Below, piece by piece: positions 17,108 to 25,965 of a stretch of DNA of 64,000 nucleotides; position 1 is the first letter of the stretch; the number at the start of each line of letters is the position of its first letter. Source of the DNA: CAYOUV01 sp963790075 (GTDB lineage: Bacteria; Chloroflexota; Anaerolineae; Anaerolineales; Villigracilaceae); assembly GCA_963790075.1 (NCBI GenBank), contig CAWBNG010000003.1:682001-746000 (forward strand), written 5' to 3'. A program made the translations under genes and the position numbers. The notes beneath the pieces were generated by a model. It searched no databases and was not told the origin of the DNA. It worked only from the letters and a program-made list of their open reading frames with translations.

Positions 17108-18111
17108 TGCGGGACTCCATTCATGGATTGCATTCCTTCGGAATCGGTTTCTTTGTTCTCCAACAGGGCGATGAAGACATCTTCCAGTGTTGTCCGGATC
17201 GGGCGCACCCCCGTCAGCTTGCCGCCCGCAGCCGGGACCGTCTTTTGCAGGCGCCTGATTGCCGCTGCGGTCCGCCCCTCCCGTATCCGCAGGTGCAGAC
17301 GATCCCCGAAGGCTTGCACGTCTTCCACGTCAGCGTCCTGGGCGGCGATCCGGCGGAGCAATCCGATCGGCTGGCCACGCAATTCAACGATGCGATCCGC
17401 GATCGTATCGCGTAACTGAGCGGGTGTTCCTTCTGCGATAATCTGGCCGGCGCGCATAAATCCCACCCGGCTGCAGCGGGCGGCCTCATCCATGTAAGGC
17501 GTGGAAAGGATGACGGCTACGCCTCCATTTTGCTGGCCGGTCGTATTAACCAGCTGGATCAACAACTGCCAGAAATCCTGACGCGTGACCGGGTCCACCC
17601 CGGTGGTCGGCTCATCAAGCAGCAGCACGCGTGGACGTGAGACCAGCGCCGAAGCCAAGCCCAGTTTCTGCTTCATGCCGCCCGAAAGCTGACCGGATAG
17701 ACGGTCTTTGAAAGCATCCAATCCGACAAACGCCAGGATTTCCATGCAGCGGGGGTACCATTCCCTGGCAGACAGACCGCGCGCTTCGGCAAAGAAGCGG
17801 ATATTTTCCAAAACAGTCAGGTCTTCGTAAAGCGAAAAACGCTGCGAAAGATAACCAAGCTGCGCCCGTCCGTCTTCGACCTGCTGGGACATGTCATAGC
17901 CGCAAACGCTTACCTGTCCTGCATCCGGCCGGAACGCGCCGACCAGTAGACGCATGGTAGTCGTCTTTCCAGCACCGTCAGAGCCGACCAAACCGTAGAT
18001 CTCGCCCGCATTGACGTGTAAATCAATTCCGTCCACAGCGCGGACTTCGCCAAAGTGCTTTTCTAAATTCGTTGCCTGGATCAGGATACTGTCATTCACG
18101 AGAACTTCCAT
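17104..18111 (-). CDS. ABC exporter ATP-binding protein
   Basis: A 335-aa ATPase paired with the gene after it. Walker A is GSDGAGKTTT, the signature LSGGMKQKLGLA is canonical, Walker B is VLLLDEPTTGVDP. In place of the usual switch His it reads LSTPYMDEA, so the H-loop His is missing; this pattern is common in one half of YbhF-type double-ATPase exporters, and here the two halves are split into two genes. Its first 20 bases overlap the deazaflavin-enzyme gene upstream. Confidence 0.92.
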   Translation of the reverse strand: MEVLVNDSILIQATNLEKHFGEVRAVDGIDLHVNAGEIYGLVGSDGAGKTTTMRLLVGAFRPDAGQVSVCGYDMSQQVEDGRAQLGYLSQRFSLYEDLTVLENIRFFAEARGLSAREWYPRCMEILAFVGLDAFKDRLSGQLSGGMKQKLGLASALVSRPRVLLLDEPTTGVDPVTRQDFWQLLIQLVNTTGQQNGGVAVILSTPYMDEAARCSRVGFMRAGQIIAEGTPAQLRDTIADRIVELRGQPIGLLRRIAAQDADVEDVQAFGDRLHLRIREGRTAAAIRRLQKTVPAAGGKLTGVRPIRTTLEDVFIALLENKETDSEGMQSMNGVPQ

Positions 18112-18580
18112 TTTGCGACACAGGATGCAGGATGACCATCGCCAGCGAGCGCGACAGGTCTTCCAATTGGAGGCGCGTCGGTTTGGATGGCAGACGATGC
18201 AAGTGCATCATCGCCCCAACCATGCGGGGGTGGCGCTTTTGCCAGCCCTGCAGATAATCGGCGATCGCCACCGGATCGGTGACCGGCTCAGCTCGTGCAT
18301 AGGATTGCCGCTGATTCACCTGGATCCGTACCTGCGGATCAGCCAGGATATTACGAAACCAATCCGCGCGCTGGCCGCGAGAGGAGGTGACGATAAATTT
18401 GCCTTCGATCTCTGAAAACTGGAGCGGTGTGACCCGCGGCTGGCCGGTCTTCCGTCCGGTGGTGGTCAGCAGCAAAACGATCTTACCCAGGATCGCCGTT
18501 CGTCCGGAGGCATACAGCCGTCGGTGCAGCCATTGCACCGGCCGGATCAAATTACACCAGATTAAGCGTTCTTTGTTCAT
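18092..18580 (-). CDS. Deazaflavin-dependent nitroreductase-family protein
   Basis: A ~162-aa member of the Ddn-like split-barrel family, which use F420 or flavins to reduce quinones and nitro compounds. Recognised from the VLLLTTTGRKTGQPRVTPL core and the RGQRADWFRNILADPQVRI block. Start: ATG at 18580 gives MNKERLIW, the usual N-terminus; a TTG at 18604 is possible but has no spaced ribosome-binding site. It lies inside the ABC operon, between the HlyD gene and the ATPases, so it may modify the exported compound or protect against redox drugs. Confidence 0.78.
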   Translation of the reverse strand: MNKERLIWCNLIRPVQWLHRRLYASGRTAILGKIVLLLTTTGRKTGQPRVTPLQFSEIEGKFIVTSSRGQRADWFRNILADPQVRIQVNQRQSYARAEPVTDPVAIADYLQGWQKRHPRMVGAMMHLHRLPSKPTRLQLEDLSRSLAMVILHPVSQNGSSRE

Positions 18581-18606
18581 CAAACCAGCCAATCGATAAA
18601 GCAACC

Positions 18607-19947
18607 TTACTTAAAGGTCACATCTGCCGGCATGCCAGCTTTGAGCTTGCCGGATGGATCGTCCACTTTTAGCTTGATGGCGTAAACGGTCGAACTGCGA
18701 CCTTCCACGGTCTGGACATTGCGCGGAGTGAATTCAGCCTGATCTGAGATGTAAACCACCGTCGTATGGAAGGTCATACCAGGAAACGAGTCAACGCTCA
18801 CATCGGCAGACTGGCCCAGGCTGATCTTGCCGTAGCGATCTTCGGGGACATAGACAGTAATGGTCAAATCATCGAGACGCACCAGAATAAAGGCCTGGCT
18901 GCCGGGCGAGAGAACTTCGCCGGGCTGGACGCTGCGGGTCAGCACCACGCCGTCGGCCGGAGCTGTAACCGTCAGCTTGGCAAGTTGCGTATCGATCAGA
19001 GCCAGTTGCGCCTCAGCCTGCTTGATGGCTGTTTGCACCTGCGCCAGGCCGGCCTCGGCCTGGGCGACAGCTTTTTCAGCTGCCTTCACCCGCGGGGACC
19101 GGGCACCAGTTTGCAAGGCATCCAGTTTGTCACGGGCGGTGTCAAGGCGCTCCTGGGCGACGGTCACGTCGGCACGAGCGGTCAGGATGTCGGTGCTCCC
19201 ATCGGTGGTCAGGGCATCATCGTAGGCTTTTTGGGCATCCTGCAGGTCAGCTTTGGCTTCGTCGTAGGCCGTCTGGGCCGAATCACGCAAGTCCTGGTCA
19301 GCACCATTGGTACGGTCGAGCACTTCTTTGGCCACCTCGAAAGCCTGGCGCCGCTTGGCCAGGTCTATCTCGGCCATCAAGAAATCGCCGCTGGACGATT
19401 TCTGCTCGACAAAGGTCAGTTTTTCTTGTACCTTTGTCAGTGCGTCCTGCGCAGCCTGAACTTCCGCCTGAGCAGCGGTGATCAGCTCGGGTTTATCAAA
19501 GAACCAGGTCGGCTGATCGAATTCGGTCGGTTTGGATTGGCGCCAATCAGCAGTGCGACCGGCCTGTTCCTCAACCAGCGCCGCCTTGAGGGTCAGCTCA
19601 TACTGGGCCTGCGCCGCATCGACCGCAGCCTGCGCCGTGGGCAAACTGGCATGAGCAGAATCCAAGCCCGCAGCGGCAACCTCACGCTGTGCCCGGAGCA
19701 GGGCATCATCCAACCGGAAGAGTTGAGCCCCGGCCTGGACCATATCGCCTTCATCTACGAAAACTTCAGCGACTTTCCCGCCCAGTTCGGGGGAGATGAT
19801 CACGTTGACAGCTTCGACCGTCCCGGAAGCGGTCAGTGTTCCATCACCAGCTTTCTGCTGTTGAGTGATCACCACGTACCAGACAGACACGGCCAGGATC
19901 GCCACCACCAGGAGGATTACAGAAACAGGAGGACGTTTGTGTGCCAT
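18607..19947 (-). CDS. HlyD-family membrane fusion/adaptor protein
   Basis: A 446-aa adaptor. One N-terminal membrane helix (VILLVVAILAVSVWYVVIT), then a split lipoyl domain (GTVEAVNVIISPELGGKVAE ... LTVTAPADGVVLTRSVQPGE), and between them a long alanine- and glutamine-rich coiled coil (about residues 85-310). The beta-barrel end (KLKAGMPADVTF) is intact. It matches YbhG-type adaptors of ABC-2 exporters. In a monoderm-like cell it would extend from the membrane rather than reach an outer membrane. The permease gene lies 18 bases upstream. Confidence 0.9.
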   Translation of the reverse strand: MAHKRPPVSVILLVVAILAVSVWYVVITQQQKAGDGTLTASGTVEAVNVIISPELGGKVAEVFVDEGDMVQAGAQLFRLDDALLRAQREVAAAGLDSAHASLPTAQAAVDAAQAQYELTLKAALVEEQAGRTADWRQSKPTEFDQPTWFFDKPELITAAQAEVQAAQDALTKVQEKLTFVEQKSSSGDFLMAEIDLAKRRQAFEVAKEVLDRTNGADQDLRDSAQTAYDEAKADLQDAQKAYDDALTTDGSTDILTARADVTVAQERLDTARDKLDALQTGARSPRVKAAEKAVAQAEAGLAQVQTAIKQAEAQLALIDTQLAKLTVTAPADGVVLTRSVQPGEVLSPGSQAFILVRLDDLTITVYVPEDRYGKISLGQSADVSVDSFPGMTFHTTVVYISDQAEFTPRNVQTVEGRSSTVYAIKLKVDDPSGKLKAGMPADVTFK

Positions 19948-19965
19948 GAGGAAACTCCTTGAAAG

Positions 19966-21093
19966 TTAATCGAGGCGCTTGCGGAAACGCAGCGAAGCAG
20001 CCAGCATAATGAACACGCCGAAGAGCAACAAGGCGATGGTTTCTGATTGAATGGCCGCCAACCCAACGCCCTTGAGCAACAGCGCGCGGATGATGACCAG
20101 GTAATAGCGCAGCGGGACGATGTAAGACACCCATTGCAAGAGCTTGGGCATGGCTTCAATTGGGAAGAAGAAGCCAGCGAGGAAGATCGATGGCAGCAGC
20201 GTCATCCAGACCGTCAGCATGGCCTCCTGTTGGGTGTTGGCGATGGTGGAGGCAAACAGGCCAATCCCCAGGCCGGAGAGCAACATTAATCCGGAAAGCA
20301 AGACGATCAATCCCAGATCGCCACGGATGGGAACCTTAAACCACCAGTGACCGATTGCCAGGACTTCAAGGGTGTCCAGCAAGGCCAGGATGACGTAGGG
20401 CAGCACCTTGCCCACAATCAGTTCCCATGAGCGAATGGGGGTAACGATCAACTGCTCGATCGTACCGCGCTCGCGCTCACGGACGATGGATGTGGCGGTC
20501 AAAAGAGATGTAATAAAAAACAGGATCATGCCGATCACGCCGGGAATCATGAAGTAGGAACTGACCAGATCCGGGTTGTACCAGACCTGTGTGCGAATCT
20601 CGACCGGCGGCATGAGGACGATCGGTTTGCCGCTGCGGGCGATACGTTCCTGCAGGATATTGGTGGCATAATTCTGACCGATCAACCTGGCCGCTGAAAA
20701 AGCGGTCGAGGCGACCGTCGGGTCAGAGCCATCCAGTACAAAGGATATCTGGGCATCACCTTGCGCCAGGCGCACAGCATAGTCAGGCGGGATGATCATC
20801 CCGGCCCGGGCCTGTCCACGCTCGATCAACTGCCGGATGTCCGCTTCCGAACTGACATCGTAAGCGATTTGAAAATAATCCGCCGCGCGATAGGCGTCCA
20901 GCAAAGCGCGCGCCTCGGGGCTATGGCTCTGGTCAAAGACTGCCAGCGGCACGTTGCGCACATCGCTGGTGGCCGAATACCCGAGCAGGAAGAGCTGCAT
21001 GATCGGGATGATCAAGATCAGGATCATGGTGCGCACGTCGCGCGTAATCTGGATAAATTCCTTACGGATAATGGAGAGCAGGCGAGAATTCAT
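19966..21093 (-). CDS. ABC-2 type permease (YbhS/YbhR-like)
   Basis: A 375-aa permease: one N-terminal helix (MILILIIPIMQLFLLGYSA), a large extracytoplasmic loop (about residues 50-170), then five helices. The conserved RERERGTIEQLIVTPIRSWE motif of the ABC-2 family is present. Only one permease gene is visible in the operon, though relatives often have two; it could form a homodimer. Upstream is the methyltransferase-like membrane gene. Confidence 0.9.
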   Translation of the reverse strand: MNSRLLSIIRKEFIQITRDVRTMILILIIPIMQLFLLGYSATSDVRNVPLAVFDQSHSPEARALLDAYRAADYFQIAYDVSSEADIRQLIERGQARAGMIIPPDYAVRLAQGDAQISFVLDGSDPTVASTAFSAARLIGQNYATNILQERIARSGKPIVLMPPVEIRTQVWYNPDLVSSYFMIPGVIGMILFFITSLLTATSIVRERERGTIEQLIVTPIRSWELIVGKVLPYVILALLDTLEVLAIGHWWFKVPIRGDLGLIVLLSGLMLLSGLGIGLFASTIANTQQEAMLTVWMTLLPSIFLAGFFFPIEAMPKLLQWVSYIVPLRYYLVIIRALLLKGVGLAAIQSETIALLLFGVFIMLAASLRFRKRLD

Positions 21094-21108
21094 AGATCTC
21101 CTAACTGT

Positions 21109-21777
21109 TTAATCCACCACGGATGGCGAATCGTAAATACGCCGGATATCCGGCAGTTCCGTGCAATAATAATGAACCCAGATGTAAAGATGGCTGAAGG
21201 CTGCTGCCAGCAAAGCGGCTTCCGAAAGGAAAAGCAGCCCAACCACCCACAAAAGCAGGAAAGCGAATTTGTACATTCCATTAGAGGTGTACTTAAAGAT
21301 ACCTTGTCTTATGAATGGGATTTTGCGATAAGCCGGGTCAAAGTGGTCAATGCCCAGAGCGCGTTTCAAGCCAAAGTACTTTCCCACCGATACCAGTGCA
21401 GAGAGCGACGGGACCAATAATAAGGCTGCCAAAAGATAAGCCAGAAGGGGGTTGAGCGGCAACGTCCCGCGGTTCGAAATTGCCAGCGCGATCAGGGTCA
21501 GCGGACGGGCGATGAAGAGCAGCATGAAGCCGACGCCATAGATTAAAAAACTTTTTTCTCCAAACCAGCGCGTCCACAGCTGGTGATGCAATTCAACCCG
21601 CCAGACAAACCAGACACAAATTTGATGCACAATCGGAACCGCAATCGCAAGCATCAGCCAGATCGGTGTTCCTATGCCCCATAACTGACCTGTGAGCACA
21701 TTTCCCCTGGCAAACGCAAGCACACCCGCCAGCAGAAAACCAAGAAAGATATAATGCAGTGCCTGTTTCTCAAACAT
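21109..21777 (-). CDS. Polytopic membrane protein, ICMT/PEMT methyltransferase-like
   Basis: A 222-aa membrane protein with about six helices. The C-terminal part reads IRQGIFKYTSNGMYKF and later HLYIWVHYYCTELPDIRRIY, which resembles the RNPMY and E-x-x-L-x segments of isoprenylcysteine carboxyl- or phospholipid-methyltransferases, though the Arg of RNPMY is replaced. Second gene of the TetR operon, between the regulator and the permease (gaps of 2 and 15 bases). Function is inferred only weakly. Confidence 0.6.
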   Translation of the reverse strand: MFEKQALHYIFLGFLLAGVLAFARGNVLTGQLWGIGTPIWLMLAIAVPIVHQICVWFVWRVELHHQLWTRWFGEKSFLIYGVGFMLLFIARPLTLIALAISNRGTLPLNPLLAYLLAALLLVPSLSALVSVGKYFGLKRALGIDHFDPAYRKIPFIRQGIFKYTSNGMYKFAFLLLWVVGLLFLSEAALLAAAFSHLYIWVHYYCTELPDIRRIYDSPSVVD

Positions 21778-21779
21778 GT

Positions 21780-22391
21780 CTACTCCTCAGCAACTGGTAA
21801 AAGAATACCGTGTAAGAAAATATCGACAAATGATTCAAAACCATGTTCCCGCAATTCTGCCGGCATGGTTTCTCCAAGCATGGCTTCGGTCATGTAGAAG
21901 GAAAAAAACATCCCCAAAAATGCGCGCAGGACCAGGGCTGGATGAATCGATCGGATTGAATTTTCGGGGGATTGCAGTCGCTGAACTAACGGCGACACTT
22001 GCGGGAGGATTTCCTCGAAAATACCGGGCAGATGTTCGGTATTGAACTCTACAATCTCGATGAACATTAATTTCAAAAAATCCGGTCTGCGCCCCAATTC
22101 GTCCACCAGGGCCTGGGCGCCATTACGGACGAACGCCTCCGTCGTGACACCCGGCGTGGCGATCAGCACCGGCAGGATCTGTTTGTAGGGATGCTTGTCA
22201 TGGATGATGGCTTCAAATATCTCTTCTTTGCCAGTGAAGTGGTTGTAAATCCCGCTCACAGCCAGACCGGCGGCTTCGGCGATTTGGCGCATGGAACTGG
22301 CCGAATATCCCTGCTCGAGGAACAGGCGGTAGGCGGAATCCTGGATTACCTGGCGGGTTCGTTCGCCTTTACTCAATGATTCCGTATCCAT
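21780..22391 (-). CDS. TetR-family repressor of the ABC exporter operon
   Basis: A 203-aa regulator. Residues 10-60 form a TetR helix-turn-helix (RTRQVIQDSAYRLFLEQGYS, ASSMRQIAEAAGLAVSGIYNHF); the rest is an all-helical ligand domain. First gene of the minus-strand operon, so it should repress itself and the exporter. A 14-bp perfect palindrome lies over the predicted transcription start 20-40 bases upstream. Confidence 0.93.
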   Translation of the reverse strand: MDTESLSKGERTRQVIQDSAYRLFLEQGYSASSMRQIAEAAGLAVSGIYNHFTGKEEIFEAIIHDKHPYKQILPVLIATPGVTTEAFVRNGAQALVDELGRRPDFLKLMFIEIVEFNTEHLPGIFEEILPQVSPLVQRLQSPENSIRSIHPALVLRAFLGMFFSFYMTEAMLGETMPAELREHGFESFVDIFLHGILLPVAEE

Positions 22392-22410
22392 CCGATATGC
22401 ACTCCAATAA

Positions 22411-22430
22411 ATGAACGAACGTTCGTTTAT
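22411..22430 (-). promoter_or_regulatory. TetR operator
   Basis: AACGAACGTTCGTT (22414-22427) is a perfect 14-bp palindrome, extended by two more matching pairs past one mismatch. It has the ACGAACGTTCGT look of many TetR operators and covers the expected transcription start of the tetR operon. Confidence 0.85.
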
Positions 22431-22458
22431 ATTCTATCAAACTCGAAGGCAATGTCAA
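22431..22458 (-). promoter_or_regulatory. Sigma-70-type promoter of the tetR-exporter operon
   Basis: On the minus strand TTGACA (plus 22453-22458), 16-base spacer, TAGAAT (plus 22431-22436). The start would fall at about 22424, inside the TetR palindrome. Confidence 0.8.
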
Positions 22459-22481
22459 GCCCCAAAATCTTCGAAAGCGGT

Positions 22482-22487
22482 TAAAAT
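22482..22487 (+). promoter_or_regulatory. -10 box of a leaderless MFS transcript
   Basis: TAAAAT exactly six bases before the GTG at 22494; no ribosome-binding site. Confidence 0.55.
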
Positions 22488-22493
22488 CCTGCC

Positions 22494-23783
22494 GTGTTCC
22501 CACCAGTGCCCCCCCTCGAGCAAGAAGTCCGCTCCAACCTGCGTCACAATTTCACCGTCAATCTGTTTGATGGTGCTTTTTTTGGACTGGCCCTGGGATT
22601 TAGTTCCTTTTCGGCTTTTATTCCGATCTTTGTCGGCCGCATGACGGCTTCCGCATTGCTGATTGGCTTGGTGCCCGCCATGCATAACGTCGGTTGGCAA
22701 TTACCGCAACTGATGACTGCCGGTTGGATTGCGCGTTTGCGACGCTACAAACCGACTGTCCTGTTGCTGACCATCCACGAACGCATCCCATTTTTAGGCT
22801 TGGCGCTCATCGCCTGGTTCCTACCGGGGCTGGGCAAACAGGTCGCCCTGATCCTGACCTTTCTGATGCTGGCCTGGCAGGGATTGGGGGGCGGTGTGGC
22901 AGCCAATCCCTGGCAGAGTATGATCGCCAAAATCATCCCCGGAGAACTGCGCGGGACATTTTTCGGCAGCCAGGCCGCCGCGGGTAATGCACTTTTGAGC
23001 ATCGGTTCGATTGCAGCCGGCTTTTTACTTGCCAGCACCTCGGATAGAACTGATTTCAGTCTGCTTTTCCTGCTCACCTGTGGTGCGATGGCCGTCTCAT
23101 GGGTATTCCTTTCCATGACGCGCGAACCGGAAGACCTTGCCAAAGTTATCCCTGCACAAAAGGCGCCTTTCTGGAAGGGCACGCGGAGCATCTTTCGGCG
23201 CGATCCCAATTTCCGCTGGTTCCTGCTTTCTCGCATGACTGTCCAAATTGCCAATATGGGCCTTGCATTTTATATCATTTATGCCGTACAGTTCTTTGGC
23301 ATGGACGACATCACCGCCGGGATCATGGCCGCCACGATGACCATCACCAATATTTTCGCCAATCCGATCATGGGCTGGCTGGGAGACCGCTGGAGTCATC
23401 GATTGACCATGACATTGGGGATCATGGGTTCGATACTGGGCAATCTGCTGGCCTGGAAAGCCTCCAGCTTGGGTTGGTTCTATCTGGTGATGGTCCTGTC
23501 CGCCCTGGCGAACGTGGCCAGCTGGACGATTGCCATGACCATGACGGTCGAGTTCGGCACAGAAGCAGAGCGCCCGGTCTACATCGGTATGTCGAATACC
23601 CTGATCGCACCGGCCGCCATCCTTGCCCCGATCTTTGGCGGCTTACTGGCTGATCGCTCCGGTTATCCGGTCACATTTCTGGTCTCGGCAATCGGGGGAT
23701 TCCTGACAGTCATCGTGCTGCTTCTGCTGGTCAAAGATCCACAGCCAAAAGGATCTCCCCGACGACATAATAGGCAATCTTAG
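22494..23783 (+). CDS. MFS transporter
   Basis: A 429-aa carrier with about 12 membrane helices. The N-terminal helices include NLFDGAFFGLALGFSSFSAF and the loop after helix 4-5 carries PGELRGTFFG, a motif I have seen in MFS proteins of unknown substrate in Chloroflexota. The GTG start is favoured by the -10 box placed six bases upstream. It diverges from tetR, but its promoter lies outside the TetR palindrome. Confidence 0.82.
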   Translation: MFPPVPPLEQEVRSNLRHNFTVNLFDGAFFGLALGFSSFSAFIPIFVGRMTASALLIGLVPAMHNVGWQLPQLMTAGWIARLRRYKPTVLLLTIHERIPFLGLALIAWFLPGLGKQVALILTFLMLAWQGLGGGVAANPWQSMIAKIIPGELRGTFFGSQAAAGNALLSIGSIAAGFLLASTSDRTDFSLLFLLTCGAMAVSWVFLSMTREPEDLAKVIPAQKAPFWKGTRSIFRRDPNFRWFLLSRMTVQIANMGLAFYIIYAVQFFGMDDITAGIMAATMTITNIFANPIMGWLGDRWSHRLTMTLGIMGSILGNLLAWKASSLGWFYLVMVLSALANVASWTIAMTMTVEFGTEAERPVYIGMSNTLIAPAAILAPIFGGLLADRSGYPVTFLVSAIGGFLTVIVLLLLVKDPQPKGSPRRHNRQS

Positions 23784-23878
23784 GGTTCGACCGCCTCGAA
23801 AATGGCGATAATTGCCCTAACCTTAATTCCCAGTATGATCTTAAAATAATATCATTCAATTCCAACAGGAGGTAGATG

Positions 23879-25069
23879 ATGACTTTAATCCAGGAAAAAG
23901 TAACCCAGGCAATTGATATTTTGAAAGAAAAAGAAATCGACCTGTGGATAACCTTTGTGCGTGAGACATCCGGCGTGCGTGACCCGACAATGGATTTTCT
24001 GTTTGGGCTCGGCGACCTAACCTGGCCCAGCGCGCTCATGCTGACCCGTTCGGGCGAACGCATCGCTATCGTCGGGCGTTACGAAGCCGAGGGAATAGAA
24101 CGACTGGGTGTCTATTCCAAGGTGATCGGCTACGACGCGGGTATCAGCCATGTACTGGTTGAGACTATTCGACAAATCAATCCTCGCCAGATCGCGGTCA
24201 ACACTTCCCGTAACAATGTCCACGCAGACGGGCTGACACACGCTATGTACGAAATGCTGACCAGCTACCTGAAGGGCAGCCCCTACGCCGAACGGCTGGT
24301 CTCGTCCGAACCCGTGATCAACGCCTTGCGCGGACGCAAGTCCCCTGCCGAGGTCGAACGCATCCGCCAAGCTATCGCAACCACGGCCGAGATCTATTCC
24401 GAGACCTTCGCTTTCTTGCGCATCGGAATGACCGAACTGGAAGTAGCGGATTTCGTCCATGGCCTGGTAAATCAACGCGGGCTGGGCACAGCCTGGGAGA
24501 TTGTACAATGCCCGATGGTCAATGCCGGACCGGAATCACCCGTCGGGCACAGCGGTCCAACTGAATTAACCATCCAACCTGGACAGCTTGTACACTTCGA
24601 TTTCGGTGTTCGACAGGACGATTACTGCTCCGATATCCAGCGCCTGGCTTATGTGCTGCGTCCCGGTGAGATGCAGGCTCCCCCTGAAGTGCAACACGGA
24701 TTCGATGTTATCCGCCAGGCAATCGAGGCTGCACGTGCAGCGCTCAAACCCGGCCTGCCCGGCAAACAGGTAGATGCGACTGCGCGGGCTGTGGTGACCG
24801 GTGCAGGCTTTGAGGAATACAAATATGCCACCGGCCACCAGTTGGGGCGCGTGGCGCACGACGGCGGCGCGTTGCTGGGTCCGCTATGGGAGCGCTACGG
24901 CGAGTCTCCCGATCAACTGGTGGAATCGGGCAATGTCTTTACCATCGAACCGGGACTGGCTTTACCCGGTTACGGCTATGTGGGCCTGGAAGAAGACGTG
25001 TTAATAACGGAAAACGGCGCACAGTATCTGGGAGCGCCGCAGACGGATTTGGTCCTGATCCAAGCCTAG
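23879..25069 (+). CDS. M24-family aminopeptidase/Xaa-Pro dipeptidase-like
   Basis: Metallopeptidase of the pita-bread fold that removes residues N-terminal to proline. The ~396-aa protein has a creatinase-like N-terminal domain (to about residue 160) and a catalytic domain with the five metal ligands in order: Asp in HFDFGVRQDDYCSD (two Asp), His in TGHQLGR, Glu in FTIEPGLALPG, and Glu in GLEEDVLI. The ATG at 23879 has GGAGG at ideal spacing; an adjacent ATG at 23876 is possible. A hairpin terminator follows the stop. Confidence 0.9.
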   Translation: MTLIQEKVTQAIDILKEKEIDLWITFVRETSGVRDPTMDFLFGLGDLTWPSALMLTRSGERIAIVGRYEAEGIERLGVYSKVIGYDAGISHVLVETIRQINPRQIAVNTSRNNVHADGLTHAMYEMLTSYLKGSPYAERLVSSEPVINALRGRKSPAEVERIRQAIATTAEIYSETFAFLRIGMTELEVADFVHGLVNQRGLGTAWEIVQCPMVNAGPESPVGHSGPTELTIQPGQLVHFDFGVRQDDYCSDIQRLAYVLRPGEMQAPPEVQHGFDVIRQAIEAARAALKPGLPGKQVDATARAVVTGAGFEEYKYATGHQLGRVAHDGGALLGPLWERYGESPDQLVESGNVFTIEPGLALPGYGYVGLEEDVLITENGAQYLGAPQTDLVLIQA

Positions 25070-25081
25070 ATAATACGTTGG

Positions 25082-25105
25082 GCATTCTGGGCCATTCCAG
25101 AATGC
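25082..25105 (+). terminator. Rho-independent terminator after the M24 peptidase
   Basis: GCATTCTGG/CCAGAATGC, a 9-bp perfect stem with a 6-base loop, followed by AAACTTTTCT. Confidence 0.7.
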
Positions 25106-25118
25106 AAACTTTTCTATA

Positions 25119-25634
25119 TTACATCTCCTGGTGCGTCAGCCAGTACCAGGCCTCACGCGTCAGTGGATAGAGCGGTAATTTTTCCGCTTGGTATACCGGT
25201 GAGAATTCCTTCATCAAGACCACTGCCTGCCTGAGCACTGTCCGCGAGCCGGAAAAGGGTAAATCCAGAATGGCCTGGAAGGCCGGATTTGGAAAGCTGC
25301 CGCCCAAATCCCTATAGACACGGAAACCCAACTTCCAGGCATCCAGCTCGCCATAAACCGAAAAAGCGGTCAACAGGCCCTGCTGCAAATGGCGGGCTTC
25401 ATGCGCAATCAGGCTCAACATATAAGCATCATTCGTGCTGGTTTCAAGTGAATACTGCGGTGAATTGAGATAAATGCGATTGAATGGACGCCACATTGCA
25501 CCCGTGTCCTGCTGCCTGAAACCAAAGTGCACCCTGCGCCGGTGCAGGTAAGCAGCCATCGCCTGCCCATCTGCTCCCGCATGGGATAGATTCTGGTGTA
25601 CTTGATCGAACCAGACCCGTGTTTGCGCATCCAT
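25119..25634 (-). CDS. Hypothetical protein with an HExxH motif
   Basis: A 171-aa soluble protein that I do not recognise. Around residue 75 it has MLSLIAHEARHLQQG, an HExxH motif in a hydrophobic helix, the zinc-binding pattern of many metalloproteases. A third ligand Glu could be in the GELDAWKLG segment about 17 residues on. Proteins of similar build are predicted as minimal gluzincin-like enzymes; this is an inference. AGGAG lies nine bases before the ATG. Confidence 0.6.
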   Translation of the reverse strand: MDAQTRVWFDQVHQNLSHAGADGQAMAAYLHRRRVHFGFRQQDTGAMWRPFNRIYLNSPQYSLETSTNDAYMLSLIAHEARHLQQGLLTAFSVYGELDAWKLGFRVYRDLGGSFPNPAFQAILDLPFSGSRTVLRQAVVLMKEFSPVYQAEKLPLYPLTREAWYWLTHQEM

Positions 25635-25965
25635 TATGGAGTTCTCCTATCTTCATTACTGCTTCCTGCATTTTTTCGTGAACTAATATTAATCGAATTG
25701 CTTGAATGCTTTGGAATTTGGTTCAAATATCAACGCAGCACTTTGTAGTATCTTAGCGATTGCCACAGGCTTTGTCAATCATCTTTGGCGCGGAAAAGCG
25801 CCGGGCTTTCAGATTGAATTCGTGCAATCCAGCTTGATCGTGCATTGGAGTACAATTGGGGACGCGGGCCATAAATTTTTTTTGACAGCGATACGATCCG
25901 GGCCGCCTAAATAATTGATTTCAGACAAATTTTCGCGACACTGCGCAATATATAGAGGAACATTC
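25635..25965 (+). other. Intergenic region between divergent genes
   Basis: 331 bases holding the promoters of the HExxH gene (-) and the thiolase gene (+). I see TTGACA at 25882 with a loose TAAATA about 20 bases further, and GAGGAA ahead of the thiolase ATG. An open frame at 25702-25914 has no family resemblance or ribosome-binding site and is not called. Confidence 0.4.

Noticed and set aside
25702..25914. 70-aa ORF in the thiolase upstream region
   Set aside because: No ribosome-binding site, no recognisable family, and it covers the likely promoter region.
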